Positions 17,502 through 26,109 are shown, counted from the stretch's first letter. The stretch is DNA of 64,000 nt from Lachnospiraceae bacterium (GCA_021771695.1 JAETON010000010.1:26911-90910); one strand, 5' to 3'. Numbers and translations: made by a program. The notes: generated from the sequence alone by a model not told the origin.

Positions 17502-17829
17502 AATCATACGATATATGCCGTGTTTTTTTAAGGAAGTCACACACTTTTACTGCCCCGCCTGCGGCGGGACCAGAGCAGTGGCTGCTTTGTTGCATTTCGA
17601 TTTTAAAAGAGCAGTTTGCTGTAATCCTACAGTAGTTTATGTGTGTGTGATATTTTTATGGTGTATGATAGGTTTGGCTTTTAAAAGGATATTTCATAAA
17701 GAAAGCAAAGTGTTTCAGCCGCAGCTGTGGATGCTGATGATAGGAATGATATTATTTTTGGGATTTGCAGTTTTGCGGAACATTGCAGTTTATAAATATG
17801 GTTATGATTATTTAGGAGATTTAGGTTAA
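17485..17829 (+). CDS. DUF2752 family membrane protein
   Basis: A 114-residue protein with the DUF2752 signature CPACGGTRA near residue 24 and two or three hydrophobic helices. The Cys pair and Gly-Gly-Thr-Arg are the defining feature of the family, whose function is unknown. Overlap with the DUF4190 gene indicates coupled translation; pairs of DUF4190 and DUF2752 genes are common in Clostridia. Confidence 0.78.
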   Translation: MTTLFKIIRYMPCFFKEVTHFYCPACGGTRAVAALLHFDFKRAVCCNPTVVYVCVIFLWCMIGLAFKRIFHKESKVFQPQLWMLMIGMILFLGFAVLRNIAVYKYGYDYLGDLG

Positions 17830-17833
17830 AGAA

Positions 17834-17861
17834 ATCCGGCAGAGAAGTTTTTCTGCCGGAT
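17834..17861. terminator. Bidirectional terminator
   Basis: A 10-bp perfect stem (17834-17843 with 17852-17861) between the convergent DUF2752 and DeoR genes, with T-rich flanks. Confidence 0.8.
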
Positions 17862-17880
17862 GCTTTTGTTTGTGTAAAAT

Positions 17881-18642
17881 TTAAATAAGGATAACTTCTG
17901 TAAACTGGCTGAGTGTTTTGTATACAGCACTTGGAAGTTGTTTATCTGTAATAAAATAATCAATGTCTTTCCAACTGGCATATTGAACCAAGGAGCAAAG
18001 ACGAGCTTTGGAACTGTCAGAAATAACGACAATAGTTTTTGACTGGGGAATGATTGCCTGTTTGATTTGGGCATCTGTAAATTCAGAAACGGCTGGGCCG
18101 CCATGCTGTTCAAACCCGCTGGTTCCTAAAAAAGCAATATCAACTTTGATATTGTTAATAAAGTTAGTTGTCTGAAAGCCTTCTGTGGACATATTGGTTG
18201 GATTTAATTGTCCTCCGGTTAAAATCGTCACATTATTCCCATTGTTTAGAAAATGAGTAGTGTTAATAGAATTTGTAACAATTGTATAGCCGGATTTTTG
18301 GCTTAAAAGCTGTGCCATGCATTGTATGGTACTCCCGGCATCTAAATAAATCACGCCCTGTTCAGGGATTAATTCCAGTCCTTTTTCACAAAGTGCATAT
18401 TTTACAGCATTGTTTTCACCAATACGGGCTTCGATAGGAATTGGCTGAAAACTGGAAACTAAAGTTGCTCCGCCGTGGCTTCGCTCAATTGCTCCAGCTT
18501 CCTGCAAGTGTGTTAAATCCCTTCGGATGGTTTCTTTGGTTACATCAAATTTTTCTGCCAGTTCTCCGATCTTAGCACTTCCTGTGGTATTTATATATTC
18601 AACAATTTCGTTTTGTCGTTCTTTGGCTAGTAATTTTCCCAT
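17881..18642 (-). CDS. DeoR-family transcriptional regulator
   Basis: A 253-residue repressor: an N-terminal DeoR helix-turn-helix (about 6-57, with ERQNEIVEYI and VTKETIRRDLTHLQEAG) and a C-terminal sugar-phosphate-binding DeoRC domain (about 75-235, with YLDAGSTIQCMA). It is divergent from the kinase/dehydrogenase operon, which it probably represses until a sugar phosphate binds. AAGGAG precedes the ATG. Confidence 0.92.
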   Translation of the reverse strand: MGKLLAKERQNEIVEYINTTGSAKIGELAEKFDVTKETIRRDLTHLQEAGAIERSHGGATLVSSFQPIPIEARIGENNAVKYALCEKGLELIPEQGVIYLDAGSTIQCMAQLLSQKSGYTIVTNSINTTHFLNNGNNVTILTGGQLNPTNMSTEGFQTTNFINNIKVDIAFLGTSGFEQHGGPAVSEFTDAQIKQAIIPQSKTIVVISDSSKARLCSLVQYASWKDIDYFITDKQLPSAVYKTLSQFTEVILI

Positions 18643-18718
18643 AAGTAAATACTCCTTCTGTGGTTATTTTCTAATTATAGTGTAATGGAAAAATAAACAT
18701 AAGTCAAACTAAAAACAA

Positions 18719-18832
18719 CATAAACAAACCCAAAACAAAAATAAAACAAAAAATATGTTGACATGACGGAACGGACAGACTATAATCAAGACATAAACAA
18801 AAACAAACGGGCATAAAACAAAAATAAAACAA
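18719..18832. promoter_or_regulatory. Direct repeats flanking the operon promoter (likely DeoR operators)
   Basis: CATAAACAAA occurs at 18719-18728 and 18792-18801. AAAACAAAAATAAAACAA occurs at 18732-18749 and 18815-18832. One set lies upstream and one downstream of the promoter. Confidence 0.6.
18758..18786 (+). promoter_or_regulatory. Consensus promoter of the kinase/dehydrogenase operon
   Basis: A perfect TTGACA (18758-18763) and TATAAT (18781-18786) with a 17-base spacer, 66 bases before the kinase ATG. Such a strong promoter fits control by a repressor. Confidence 0.8.
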
Positions 18833-18851
18833 CAAAAAATGAGGTGTTGTG

Positions 18852-19598
18852 ATGAAAGAATGGAAAAAATATTTATTTACAGTCAATGGATTTGAGATGG
18901 AAACCATATATAATCAGGAAACCATCGATAAAGTATTTTTGCCGCTGTTGAAAGATCTAACAGCATTGCAAAAGGAGAAATCCTCCAGAATTATTGTATT
19001 TTTGGCGGCGCCTCCGGCAGTAGGGAAAACAACATTATGTCAGTTCTTGGAATACCTTTCCAAACAGGAAGATGATGTAACAGAAGTTCAAGCATTGGGA
19101 CTGGATGGTTTCCACTATCACTCTGATTATATTAATTCTCATGATGCAGTTGTTCTTGGGAAAACTGTGCCGATGAAAACAGTCAAAGGATGTCCGGAGA
19201 CTTATGATGCGGAGAAACTACAAAAGAAGTTGGAAAAGATTAAAAATGAGAATATTTTATGGCCGATTTATGATCGGAATATTCATGATGTGGTAGAAGA
19301 TATGACGAAAGTCACAAAAGACATTATATTAATTGAAGGAAATTGGCTTTTATTAAATGAAGAACCTTGGAAATCCATGAAAGATATAGCAGACTATACA
19401 ATTTTAATTCAATCTGAAGAAGAGATGTTAAAAGAACGGTTGATTGGAAGAAAGGTAAAAGGCGGTTCATCCAGAGAAGATGCAGAAGCATGGTATATCC
19501 ATACAGACAGTGTAAATGTAAAGCGTGTTCTTACCACATCTATGCCGGGAGATTTAATGCTGAAAGTGGAAGAAGATGGAGATTATATTAAATTATAA
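18852..19598 (+). CDS. PRK/uridine-kinase-like small-molecule kinase (YggC-like)
   Basis: A 248-residue P-loop kinase of the phosphoribulokinase/uridine kinase superfamily. The Walker A region reads LAAPPAVGKTTLC (about 48-60), with the usual first Gly replaced. LDGFHYHSDYI and KGCPETYDAEKL follow as in YggC-type sugar or nucleoside kinases. The ATG at 18852 is seven bases after GAGG; a GTG one codon earlier is possible. It is followed by a dehydrogenase, recalling the yggC-yggP neighbourhood in E. coli. The substrate, probably a sugar, is not known. Confidence 0.8.
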   Translation: MKEWKKYLFTVNGFEMETIYNQETIDKVFLPLLKDLTALQKEKSSRIIVFLAAPPAVGKTTLCQFLEYLSKQEDDVTEVQALGLDGFHYHSDYINSHDAVVLGKTVPMKTVKGCPETYDAEKLQKKLEKIKNENILWPIYDRNIHDVVEDMTKVTKDIILIEGNWLLLNEEPWKSMKDIADYTILIQSEEEMLKERLIGRKVKGGSSREDAEAWYIHTDSVNVKRVLTTSMPGDLMLKVEEDGDYIKL

Positions 19599-19625
19599 AA
19601 AATTTCAAAAACAGGAGGAAGAAGA

Positions 19626-20891
19626 ATGAAATCAACAGCAGCCGTTTTGGCAGGAAAAAATCAAGTGTATGTAAAAGAAGTAGATTTACCGGAAATCGGA
19701 GAAGAAGAACTGTTAGTAAAAGTTGTTTCCAACAGTATTTGTTTATCTACATATAAGGCAGCATTACGCGGCGGGGAACATAAACGAGTTCCAGACGATG
19801 TCAGTCCAGAACATCCAACAATTACAGGACATGAGTTTGGCGGATATATTGTAAAAGTTGGAGAAAAATTAAAAGATCAGTATAAACCAGGAGATAAATT
19901 TGTACTGCAGCCTGCAATGGGACTTCCAAGCGGATATTCAGCAGGGTACAGTTATGAATATTATGGAGGAAATGCTACATATTGTATCATTCCTAAAGTA
20001 TCCATTGATCTCGGCTGTGTACTTCCATACGAAGGAGATTATTTTGCAAATGCATCTTTGGCAGAGCCGATGTCATGTATTATCGGTGCATTTCATGCAA
20101 CATATCATACAACACAGTATGTTTATGAACATCAGATGGGCTTAAAAGATGGAGGAAGTGTTGCGTTACTTGGGTGTGCAGGACCAATGGGACTTGGTGC
20201 CATTGATTATGCAGTAAATGGGCCATATAATTCCAAACGGGTTGTTGTAACAGACATCAATGAAGAACGATTAAAACGTGCAGAATCTCTAATTACACCA
20301 GAAGCAGCAGCGAAAAATGGAGTAGAACTGATTTATGTTAATACTGCAGACAATGAAAATGCAGTGGAAGATTTGAAAGCATTAAATGGCGGAAAAGGAT
20401 ATGATGAAGTCTTCGTATTTGCTCCAGTTGTTTCATTGATTGAAATGGGAGACGACCTTCTTGGAAATGATGGATGTTTAAATTTCTTTGCAGGACCTAC
20501 CGTCAATGATTTCAAAGCAAAATATAATTTTTATAATGTGCATTATGAAAGCACCCATATTTGTGGAACTTCCGGAGGAGCGCCTTCCGATATGATTGAA
20601 TCGCTGGAATTATCTGCACAAGGAAAAATCAATCCATCTTATATGATTACACATATCGGTGGTATTAATGCAGCACCGGAAACGATCCTGAATCTTCCAA
20701 AGATTCCAGGAGGGAAGAAGCTGATTTATCCTCATATTGAACTGGAGTTAACGGCAATAGAAGATTTTGAAAAGCTTGGAAAAGATAATCCAATGTTTGC
20801 ACGTTTAGCAGAAATTTGCCAGGCAAACAATAATGTATGGTGTGAAGAAGCGGAAAAATATCTGCTGAGCACTTTGGCTCCAGAAGTTTAA
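19626..20891 (+). CDS. Zinc-type dehydrogenase, L-sorbose-1-phosphate-reductase-like
   Basis: A 421-residue medium-chain dehydrogenase. The N-terminal catalytic domain shows SNSICLSTYKA and TITGHEFGGYIVKVG, and the Rossmann part shows GSVALLGCAGPMGLGAIDYA. The four-Cys structural zinc lobe of alcohol dehydrogenases is absent. Length and pattern resemble SorE/YggP proteins, which interconvert ketose and polyol phosphates. It lies 27 bases after the kinase and is probably co-regulated by DeoR. Confidence 0.82.
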   Translation: MKSTAAVLAGKNQVYVKEVDLPEIGEEELLVKVVSNSICLSTYKAALRGGEHKRVPDDVSPEHPTITGHEFGGYIVKVGEKLKDQYKPGDKFVLQPAMGLPSGYSAGYSYEYYGGNATYCIIPKVSIDLGCVLPYEGDYFANASLAEPMSCIIGAFHATYHTTQYVYEHQMGLKDGGSVALLGCAGPMGLGAIDYAVNGPYNSKRVVVTDINEERLKRAESLITPEAAAKNGVELIYVNTADNENAVEDLKALNGGKGYDEVFVFAPVVSLIEMGDDLLGNDGCLNFFAGPTVNDFKAKYNFYNVHYESTHICGTSGGAPSDMIESLELSAQGKINPSYMITHIGGINAAPETILNLPKIPGGKKLIYPHIELELTAIEDFEKLGKDNPMFARLAEICQANNNVWCEEAEKYLLSTLAPEV

Positions 20892-20902
20892 AAGACGAAC
20901 TC

Positions 20903-20931
20903 TTGCAACCCTTTGGTAAATAGAGTATAAT
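20903..20931 (+). promoter_or_regulatory. Promoter of fba
   Basis: TTGCAA (20903-20908) and TATAAT (20926-20931), 17-base spacer, 47 bases before the fba ATG. This gives fba expression independent of the DeoR operon. Confidence 0.7.
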
Positions 20932-20977
20932 AAATACGATATGAAATAATTAACGAGTTATATATGGAGGACAAACT

Positions 20978-21844
20978 ATGTTAGTATCAGCAAAAGAAAT
21001 GTTAAACAAAGCAAAAGCTGGACAGTATGCTGTTGGACAGTTCAACATCAACAATCTTGAATGGACAAAAGCAGTATTACAGGCAGCAGAAGAAATGAAA
21101 TCTCCAGTTATTTTAGGTGTTTCTGCAGGTGCGGGAAAATACATGGGTGGATTTAATACAGTTGTAGGTATGGTAAATGGATTATTAGAAACAATGGACA
21201 TTTCTGTACCAGTTGCACTTCATTTAGACCATGGTACTTATGAAGATTGTAAAACATGTATTAAAGTAGGATTTTCTTCTGTAATGTTTGACGGATCTCA
21301 TTATCCAATTGAAGAAAATGTGGCAAAAACAACAGAATTAGTTGGAATCACAAAAGGAAAAGGAATGTCTATCGAAGCTGAAGTAGGAGCTATCGGTGGA
21401 GAAGAAGATGGAGTTATCGGTAAAGGTGAATGTGCAGACCCAGAAGAATGTAAAGCAGTTGCTGATTTAGGAGTAACAATGCTGGCAGCTGGTATTGGTA
21501 ATATTCATGGAAAATATCCTGAAAACTGGGAAGGATTAAGCTTTGAAACATTAGATGCTATCCAGCAGTTAACAGGAGATATGCCATTAGTATTACATGG
21601 TGGTACAGGTATTCCTGATGATATGATTAAGAAAGCAATCTCTCTTGGAGTAGCTAAGATCAACGTTAATACGGAATGCCAGATTGCATTTGCTGAAGCT
21701 ACACGTAAATATATTGAAGAAGGAAAAGACTTAGAAGGAAAAGGTTTTGATCCTCGTAAATTATTAGCTCCTGGAACACAGGCAGTAGTAGATATGGTAA
21801 AAACAAAGATTAAATTGTTCGGTTCTGAAGGAAAAGCTGAATAG
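20978..21844 (+). CDS. fba: Class II fructose-1,6-bisphosphate aldolase
   Basis: A 288-residue zinc aldolase splitting fructose-1,6-bisphosphate into two triose phosphates. Zinc and active-site motifs are HLDHGTYEDC, EAEVGAIGGEEDG, AAGIGNIHGKYPENW and VLHGGTGIPDD. The GNIHGKYP form and the strongly biased codon choice (many GGA, ACA and GTA codons, no rare ones) fit the highly expressed glycolytic enzyme rather than a tagatose-specific one. It has its own promoter and ends at a strong terminator. Confidence 0.93.
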   Translation: MLVSAKEMLNKAKAGQYAVGQFNINNLEWTKAVLQAAEEMKSPVILGVSAGAGKYMGGFNTVVGMVNGLLETMDISVPVALHLDHGTYEDCKTCIKVGFSSVMFDGSHYPIEENVAKTTELVGITKGKGMSIEAEVGAIGGEEDGVIGKGECADPEECKAVADLGVTMLAAGIGNIHGKYPENWEGLSFETLDAIQQLTGDMPLVLHGGTGIPDDMIKKAISLGVAKINVNTECQIAFAEATRKYIEEGKDLEGKGFDPRKLLAPGTQAVVDMVKTKIKLFGSEGKAE

Positions 21845-21867
21845 AACGAAAGATTGAATAAAATGAA

Positions 21868-21905
21868 AGACCCCTCTGCAAAATTTATTTGCAGAGGGGT
21901 CTTTG
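21868..21905 (+). terminator. Terminator of fba
   Basis: A stem of about 14 bp (21869-21882 with 21888-21901) followed by T-rich sequence. Confidence 0.88.
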
Positions 21906-21945
21906 CGTGAAGATTATTTTGTCGTAATACATGATAAAATTTCTT

Positions 21946-22006
21946 AGAATGTCAAGAACGTCTTGACATTCTTTTTTTTGTCTACTATAGTATTCCTAGA
22001 TAGGAA
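21946..22006 (+). promoter_or_regulatory. Promoter and palindromes of the TrmB-type regulator
   Basis: TTGACA (21963-21968) and TATAGT (21986-21991) with a 17-base spacer. A 12-bp palindrome (21946-21957 with 21961-21972) followed by eight Ts overlaps the -35, and a smaller TTCCTA/TAGGAA palindrome lies just past the -10. The first can act as terminator or operator, the second as an operator. Confidence 0.6.
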
Positions 22007-22020
22007 CACGAGGTGAATCT

Positions 22021-22716
22021 ATGGACAATGTAGAACGTCTGATGGAGTTTGGTCTTACCAGACATGAAGCCAATCTGTATGTTCTTCTTGTATTGGAAGG
22101 TGCCCTAAATGGCTACGAAGCGGCCAAATTAAGCGGTATTTCCCGGTCAAATGCGTATAATGCACTGGCAGGATTAGCAGATAAGGGCGCAGCTTGTATG
22201 CAGGAAGAGGATACAGTAAAATACATACCGGTTCCGGTAGAAGAATTTTGCAGCAATAAGATTCGGCATATGGAAAATCAAAAGAAAGCATTGATAGCAG
22301 AACTGCCTGCCAAACGAAAGAATAACGGCGGGTATCTTACAATTAAAGGAGAAGAACATATTTGTGATAAAATCATTGATATGCTGTCTCATGCAAAAGA
22401 ACGTGCTTATGTATCCATATATAACGAACGGCTGGAAACTTTTCGAGAATATTTGGAGAAAATGACTTCTGAGGGGAAAAAGGTTGTAATTATTACCAAT
22501 GAACCTTTTGAGCTTTCGGGAGCGACGGTTTATCTAACGAAGTGCCGAAAAGGGCAGATTCGTTTGATTACTGATTCCAATGATGTTTTGACTGGTGAGA
22601 TTAGGAATCAATATGAGGCAACATGCCTGTACTCCAGCAATCATAATCTGGTTGAAGTATTTAAGGATGCTTTAGCCAATGAAATACAATTACTAAAAAT
22701 GAAAGGGAGCAATTAA
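22021..22716 (+). CDS. TrmB-family transcriptional regulator
   Basis: A 231-residue protein with an N-terminal TrmB winged helix (about 5-70; FGLTRHEANLYVLL and SGISRSNAYNALAGL) and a C-terminal effector part (about 100-220) with a PLD-like IKGEEHICDKIIDML segment. TrmB proteins bind sugars or other metabolites. The lysA-like gene starts one base after its stop. It probably controls this operon and itself through the palindromes at its promoter. Confidence 0.82.
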   Translation: MDNVERLMEFGLTRHEANLYVLLVLEGALNGYEAAKLSGISRSNAYNALAGLADKGAACMQEEDTVKYIPVPVEEFCSNKIRHMENQKKALIAELPAKRKNNGGYLTIKGEEHICDKIIDMLSHAKERAYVSIYNERLETFREYLEKMTSEGKKVVIITNEPFELSGATVYLTKCRKGQIRLITDSNDVLTGEIRNQYEATCLYSSNHNLVEVFKDALANEIQLLKMKGSN

Positions 22717-22717
22717 T

Positions 22718-23968
22718 ATGGCAAAGAAACCATTTGTAACAAAAGAACAGCTGGACGAAATGGTAAAAAAATATCCAACACCATTTCATTTATACGACGA
22801 AAAAGGAATTCGTGAAACTGCAAGAGGATTATACAAGGCATTTTCATGGAACAAAGGATTTAAAGAGTATTTTGCAGTAAAAGCAACGCCAAATCCAACG
22901 ATTTTAAAGATTTTAAAAGAGGAAGGCTGTGGAACAGACTGTTCTTCTCTGACAGAACTTATGATGTCTGATAAATGTGGATTTTCCGGAGATGAAATTA
23001 TGTTTTCATCCAATGACACACCAGCAGAAGAATTTAAACTGGCAAAACAATTAGGTGCAACCATCAATTTAGATGATATTACACATATTGACTTTTTGAA
23101 AGAAACTGCTGGAATTCCAGAGAAAATTTCCTGCCGTTTTAATCCGGGCGGATATTTTTCACTGGGAACAGATATTATGGACAATCCGGGGGATGCAAAA
23201 TACGGCATGACAACAGAGCAGATGTTTGAAGCATTTACCAGATTGAAAGAACTGGGTGTGAAAGAATTTGGAATTCATTCTTTTCTTGCAAGTAACACAG
23301 TTACCAATGAATATTACCCAACATTAGCAAAACAGTTATTTGAACTGGCAGTAGAATTAAAAGAAAAAGTCGGCGTGCATATTGGATTTATTAATCTTTC
23401 CGGCGGTGTGGGAGTTCCATATCTTCCAGATCAAGAAGGAAATGATATTGCAGTCATTGGAGAAGGAGTACACAAAGTTTTTGATGAAGTATTAGTGCCT
23501 GCAGGTATGGGAGATGTTAAAATCTTTACAGAACTTGGACGTTATATGCTGGCTCCAAACGGACACCTTGTAACAAAAGCAATTCATGAGAAACATACAC
23601 ATAAAGAATATATTGGTGTAGATGCATGTGCAGTGAATCTGATGCGTCCTGCAATGTATGGTGCATATCATCATATTACAGTGATGGGTAAAGAGAATGA
23701 ACCTTGTGATTTTATGTATGATGTAACAGGTTCTCTTTGCGAAAACAATGATAAATTTGCCATTGACCGGAAATTGCCGAAAATTGATATGGGCGATTTG
23801 CTGGTAATCCATGATACCGGGGCACATGGCTTTGCAATGGGATATAATTATAATGGAAAATTAAAATCTGCGGAGATTTTATTAAAGGAAGATGGAACAA
23901 CAGAAATGATCCGCCGTGCAGAAACACCGGAAGATTATTTTGCAACAATTAAAGGATTTAATTTCTAA
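22718..23968 (+). CDS. lysA: Diaminopimelate decarboxylase-like PLP enzyme
   Basis: A 416-residue fold-type III decarboxylase. The PLP Lys is K55 in YFAVKATPNP. The SCRFNPGG, FGIHSF, INLSGGVGVPY, TELGRYMLAPNGHLV and GSLCENND segments all fit LysA, which makes L-lysine from meso-diaminopimelate. The CENND specificity piece near the C-terminus supports DAP over ornithine or arginine. A TrmB regulator upstream is an unusual partner for lysA, so the substrate could differ. Confidence 0.82.
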   Translation: MAKKPFVTKEQLDEMVKKYPTPFHLYDEKGIRETARGLYKAFSWNKGFKEYFAVKATPNPTILKILKEEGCGTDCSSLTELMMSDKCGFSGDEIMFSSNDTPAEEFKLAKQLGATINLDDITHIDFLKETAGIPEKISCRFNPGGYFSLGTDIMDNPGDAKYGMTTEQMFEAFTRLKELGVKEFGIHSFLASNTVTNEYYPTLAKQLFELAVELKEKVGVHIGFINLSGGVGVPYLPDQEGNDIAVIGEGVHKVFDEVLVPAGMGDVKIFTELGRYMLAPNGHLVTKAIHEKHTHKEYIGVDACAVNLMRPAMYGAYHHITVMGKENEPCDFMYDVTGSLCENNDKFAIDRKLPKIDMGDLLVIHDTGAHGFAMGYNYNGKLKSAEILLKEDGTTEMIRRAETPEDYFATIKGFNF

Positions 23969-23988
23969 ATAATTAAGAGGAAGATAAA

Positions 23989-24723
23989 ATGATAGAAGTA
24001 TGCTGCGGGAGCTTCGAGGATGCAATGGCTGCATATGAAGGCGGAGCCGATGAAATCGAGTTGAATAGTGCATTATCTATTGGAGGGCTGACACCGTCTT
24101 TGGGAAGCTTGATTATGGTAAAACAATATACAGAGTTGAAAGTTGTGTCTATGGTTCGGATGCGGGGAGCTGGTTTTTGCTATACAGATTATCAGTATGA
24201 ACAGATGCTGGAAGATGCAAAACTTTTGATTTCCTATGGGACAGATGGAATCGCATTTGGATTTTTAAAAGAAGACCGAACCATTGATGAACGAAAGGTA
24301 AAAGAATTTACCAATTTAATTCATGATGCAGGGAGAAAAGCTGTTTTTCATCGTGCTTTTGATTGTGTAAAAGATCCATATGAGACCATGGAACAATTAA
24401 TTGCATTGGGTGTTGACCGGGTTCTTACCAGCGGATTGCAGAAAACAGCAGAAGAAGGAATTCCTTTGTTAAAAGAATTGCAGGAACGTTATGGGAATCG
24501 AATTGAGCTGACTGTCGGTTCTGGAATTCATGCAGGAAATGCAGAGAAGATTCGAAAAGAAACAGGGATTGAAAGGCTGCACAGTTCTTGTAAAACGTGG
24601 AAAACAGATGATACTTCCATAGGAGAAAATGTATCTTTTGGATATATGGCAGGAGAGAAAGAAACTTCTTATGAAACAGTATCTATAGATGAAACAGAAA
24701 AGCTGACAGCATTGTGCCGCTAG
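23989..24723 (+). CDS. cutC: CutC-family protein
   Basis: A 244-residue TIM-barrel protein with the CutC signature segments near the N-terminus (IEVCCGSFEDAMAAYEGGADEIELNSAL) and GLTPSLGSL, MVRMRGAGFCYTD, AFGFLKEDRTID and HRAFDCVKD. CutC was named for copper tolerance, but its biochemical role is unsettled. It sits 20 bases behind the lysA-like gene in one operon that ends at the terminator at 24742. Confidence 0.92.
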   Translation: MIEVCCGSFEDAMAAYEGGADEIELNSALSIGGLTPSLGSLIMVKQYTELKVVSMVRMRGAGFCYTDYQYEQMLEDAKLLISYGTDGIAFGFLKEDRTIDERKVKEFTNLIHDAGRKAVFHRAFDCVKDPYETMEQLIALGVDRVLTSGLQKTAEEGIPLLKELQERYGNRIELTVGSGIHAGNAEKIRKETGIERLHSSCKTWKTDDTSIGENVSFGYMAGEKETSYETVSIDETEKLTALCR

Positions 24724-24741
24724 AAATATTTTATATCGCAT

Positions 24742-24778
24742 AAAACCGATCTAAGTTTGACTTAGACCGGTTTTTTTT
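24742..24778. terminator. Terminator shared by cutC and the RHH gene
   Basis: A stem of about 14 bp with one mismatch (24742-24756 with 24760-24774) followed by eight Ts. The right arm also encodes the end of the convergent RHH gene, so one element serves both genes. Confidence 0.85.
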
Positions 24779-24947
24779 GTGCATTGGATTCATCATTCAT
24801 ATTTGCAAGAGCATATTCACAGCATTGGATAATCAATTGATTAAAACTAATATCATTTTCGTAGGCGAGTGTTTCTAATGTGTTAATTAATGTATCAGGC
24901 ATACGTATAGTTTTGTTGGATGATGTTGTTTTTCTGATTTGAAACAT
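24762..24947 (-). CDS. Ribbon-helix-helix DNA-binding protein, 61 aa
   Basis: A 61-residue protein with an Arc/CopG-like fold: an N-terminal strand (NKTIRMP), helix 1 (DTLINTLETLAYENDI) and helix 2 (SFNQLIIQCCEYALANM). A GGAGG site lies six bases before the ATG, so it is a real gene. No toxin partner is adjacent, so it is more likely a small repressor. It is divergent from the glycosyltransferase operon with a perfect 17-bp palindrome between them. Confidence 0.8.
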   Translation of the reverse strand: MFQIRKTTSSNKTIRMPDTLINTLETLAYENDISFNQLIIQCCEYALANMNDESNAQKKPV

Positions 24948-24996
24948 ATTGTACCTCCATACAAGGTATTTTATCCTGTTTTATACAAATGATAAT

Positions 24997-25039
24997 ACAT
25001 TCATAATTGCAATTAAAAATATATTGCAATTATGAATGT
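24997..25039. promoter_or_regulatory. 17-bp perfect palindrome (candidate RHH operator)
   Basis: Arms 24997-25013 and 25023-25039 are exact inverted copies with a nine-base spacer. The right arm contains the -35 of the glycosyltransferase promoter. Confidence 0.65.
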
Positions 25040-25051
25040 AACAAGTATAAT
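25024..25051 (+). promoter_or_regulatory. Promoter of the glycosyltransferase/YfhO operon
   Basis: TTGCAA (25024-25029) and TATAAT (25046-25051), 16-base spacer. It is followed by a 120-base leader with no evident structure. Confidence 0.6.
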
Positions 25052-25175
25052 AGAAATAGGATTCAGAAAAAATTATATAAAGTGAGACAAAAAGCATTTT
25101 TCAGTTGTATATGTTATATAGTCATACAAATTATGTACCAATGCAAAGGACTTCAATAAGGGGGAAGGATTTGAA

Positions 25176-26108
25176 ATGAACAAAATATGTACTTGCGTTG
25201 TACCATGCTTTAATGAAGAGGATGCTGTTGGATTTTTCTATGAAGAAATGTGTAAAGTTATGGAAGAAGAAAAGGATCGGACTCAATTTGCTCTGTTATT
25301 CGTTGATGATGGAAGCTGTGACCGGACATTGGAACGGTTAAAAGAGCTGAAAGAAAAAGATGACAGAGTGAAATTTATTTCTTTTTCCAGAAATTTTGGA
25401 AAAGAGGCAGCGCTTTATGCAGGCTTGGAACATGCAGAGGGAAATTATGTGGTAACAATGGATGTGGATTTGCAGGATCCGCCTCGTCTAATTCCGGAAA
25501 TGATACGTCTCATTGAGGAAGAAGGCTATGACAGTGTTGCTACCAGAAGAGTCAGCAGAAAGGGAGAACCGATGATTCGTTCCTTTTTTGCCAGGAAATT
25601 TTATCATATTATTAACCGAATCTCTGATGCAGATATTGTAGATGGAGCAAGGGATTTTCGGATGATGAAACGTTCCATGGTAAATGCAGTATTATCCATA
25701 AAAGAATATAATCGGTTTACCAAAGGTATTTTCGGCTGGGTTGGGTTTAGGACCAAATGGCTGGAATTTGAAAACGTCGAAAGAGTGGCAGGCGAAACCA
25801 AATGGTCTTTCTGGAAATTGTTTCGGTATGCTATGGAGGGGATTATTGCATTTTCCACGGTTCCTTTAACCATTGTATCCATCGTTGGTGTCATAGTTTG
25901 TATGGCTTCTTTTTTGTACTTTATGTTTGTTCTGGTTCGAGCTTCAATGGTAGGAAATCCGGTAGCCGGATGGCCGTCATTGGCATGTTTGATTACATTT
26001 TTAAGCGGTATACAGCTGATGGGAATTGGATTGGTGGGATTATATCTTTCCAAAACGTATTTGGAAACCAAGAAACGTCCGATTTATATTACGAAGGAGA
26101 TTGGATGA
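25176..26108 (+). CDS. GtrB/CsbB-like glycosyltransferase family 2
   Basis: A 310-residue membrane glycosyltransferase: an N-terminal GT-A domain with VVPCFNEEDAV, VDDGSCDRT and VTMDVDLQDPP (the metal-binding DxD region), and two C-terminal transmembrane helices (about 230-255 and 265-290). Such enzymes load a sugar onto undecaprenyl phosphate on the inner face of the membrane. In B. subtilis CsbB works with YfhO, whose homolog follows here after one base, so joint modification of a wall polymer is likely. Confidence 0.9.
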   Translation: MNKICTCVVPCFNEEDAVGFFYEEMCKVMEEEKDRTQFALLFVDDGSCDRTLERLKELKEKDDRVKFISFSRNFGKEAALYAGLEHAEGNYVVTMDVDLQDPPRLIPEMIRLIEEEGYDSVATRRVSRKGEPMIRSFFARKFYHIINRISDADIVDGARDFRMMKRSMVNAVLSIKEYNRFTKGIFGWVGFRTKWLEFENVERVAGETKWSFWKLFRYAMEGIIAFSTVPLTIVSIVGVIVCMASFLYFMFVLVRASMVGNPVAGWPSLACLITFLSGIQLMGIGLVGLYLSKTYLETKKRPIYITKEIG

Positions 26109-26109
26109 A

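Noticed and set aside
24762..24947. Antitoxin of a toxin-antitoxin pair
   Set aside because: No toxin-like frame lies next to the RHH gene; a repressor role fits the palindrome better.
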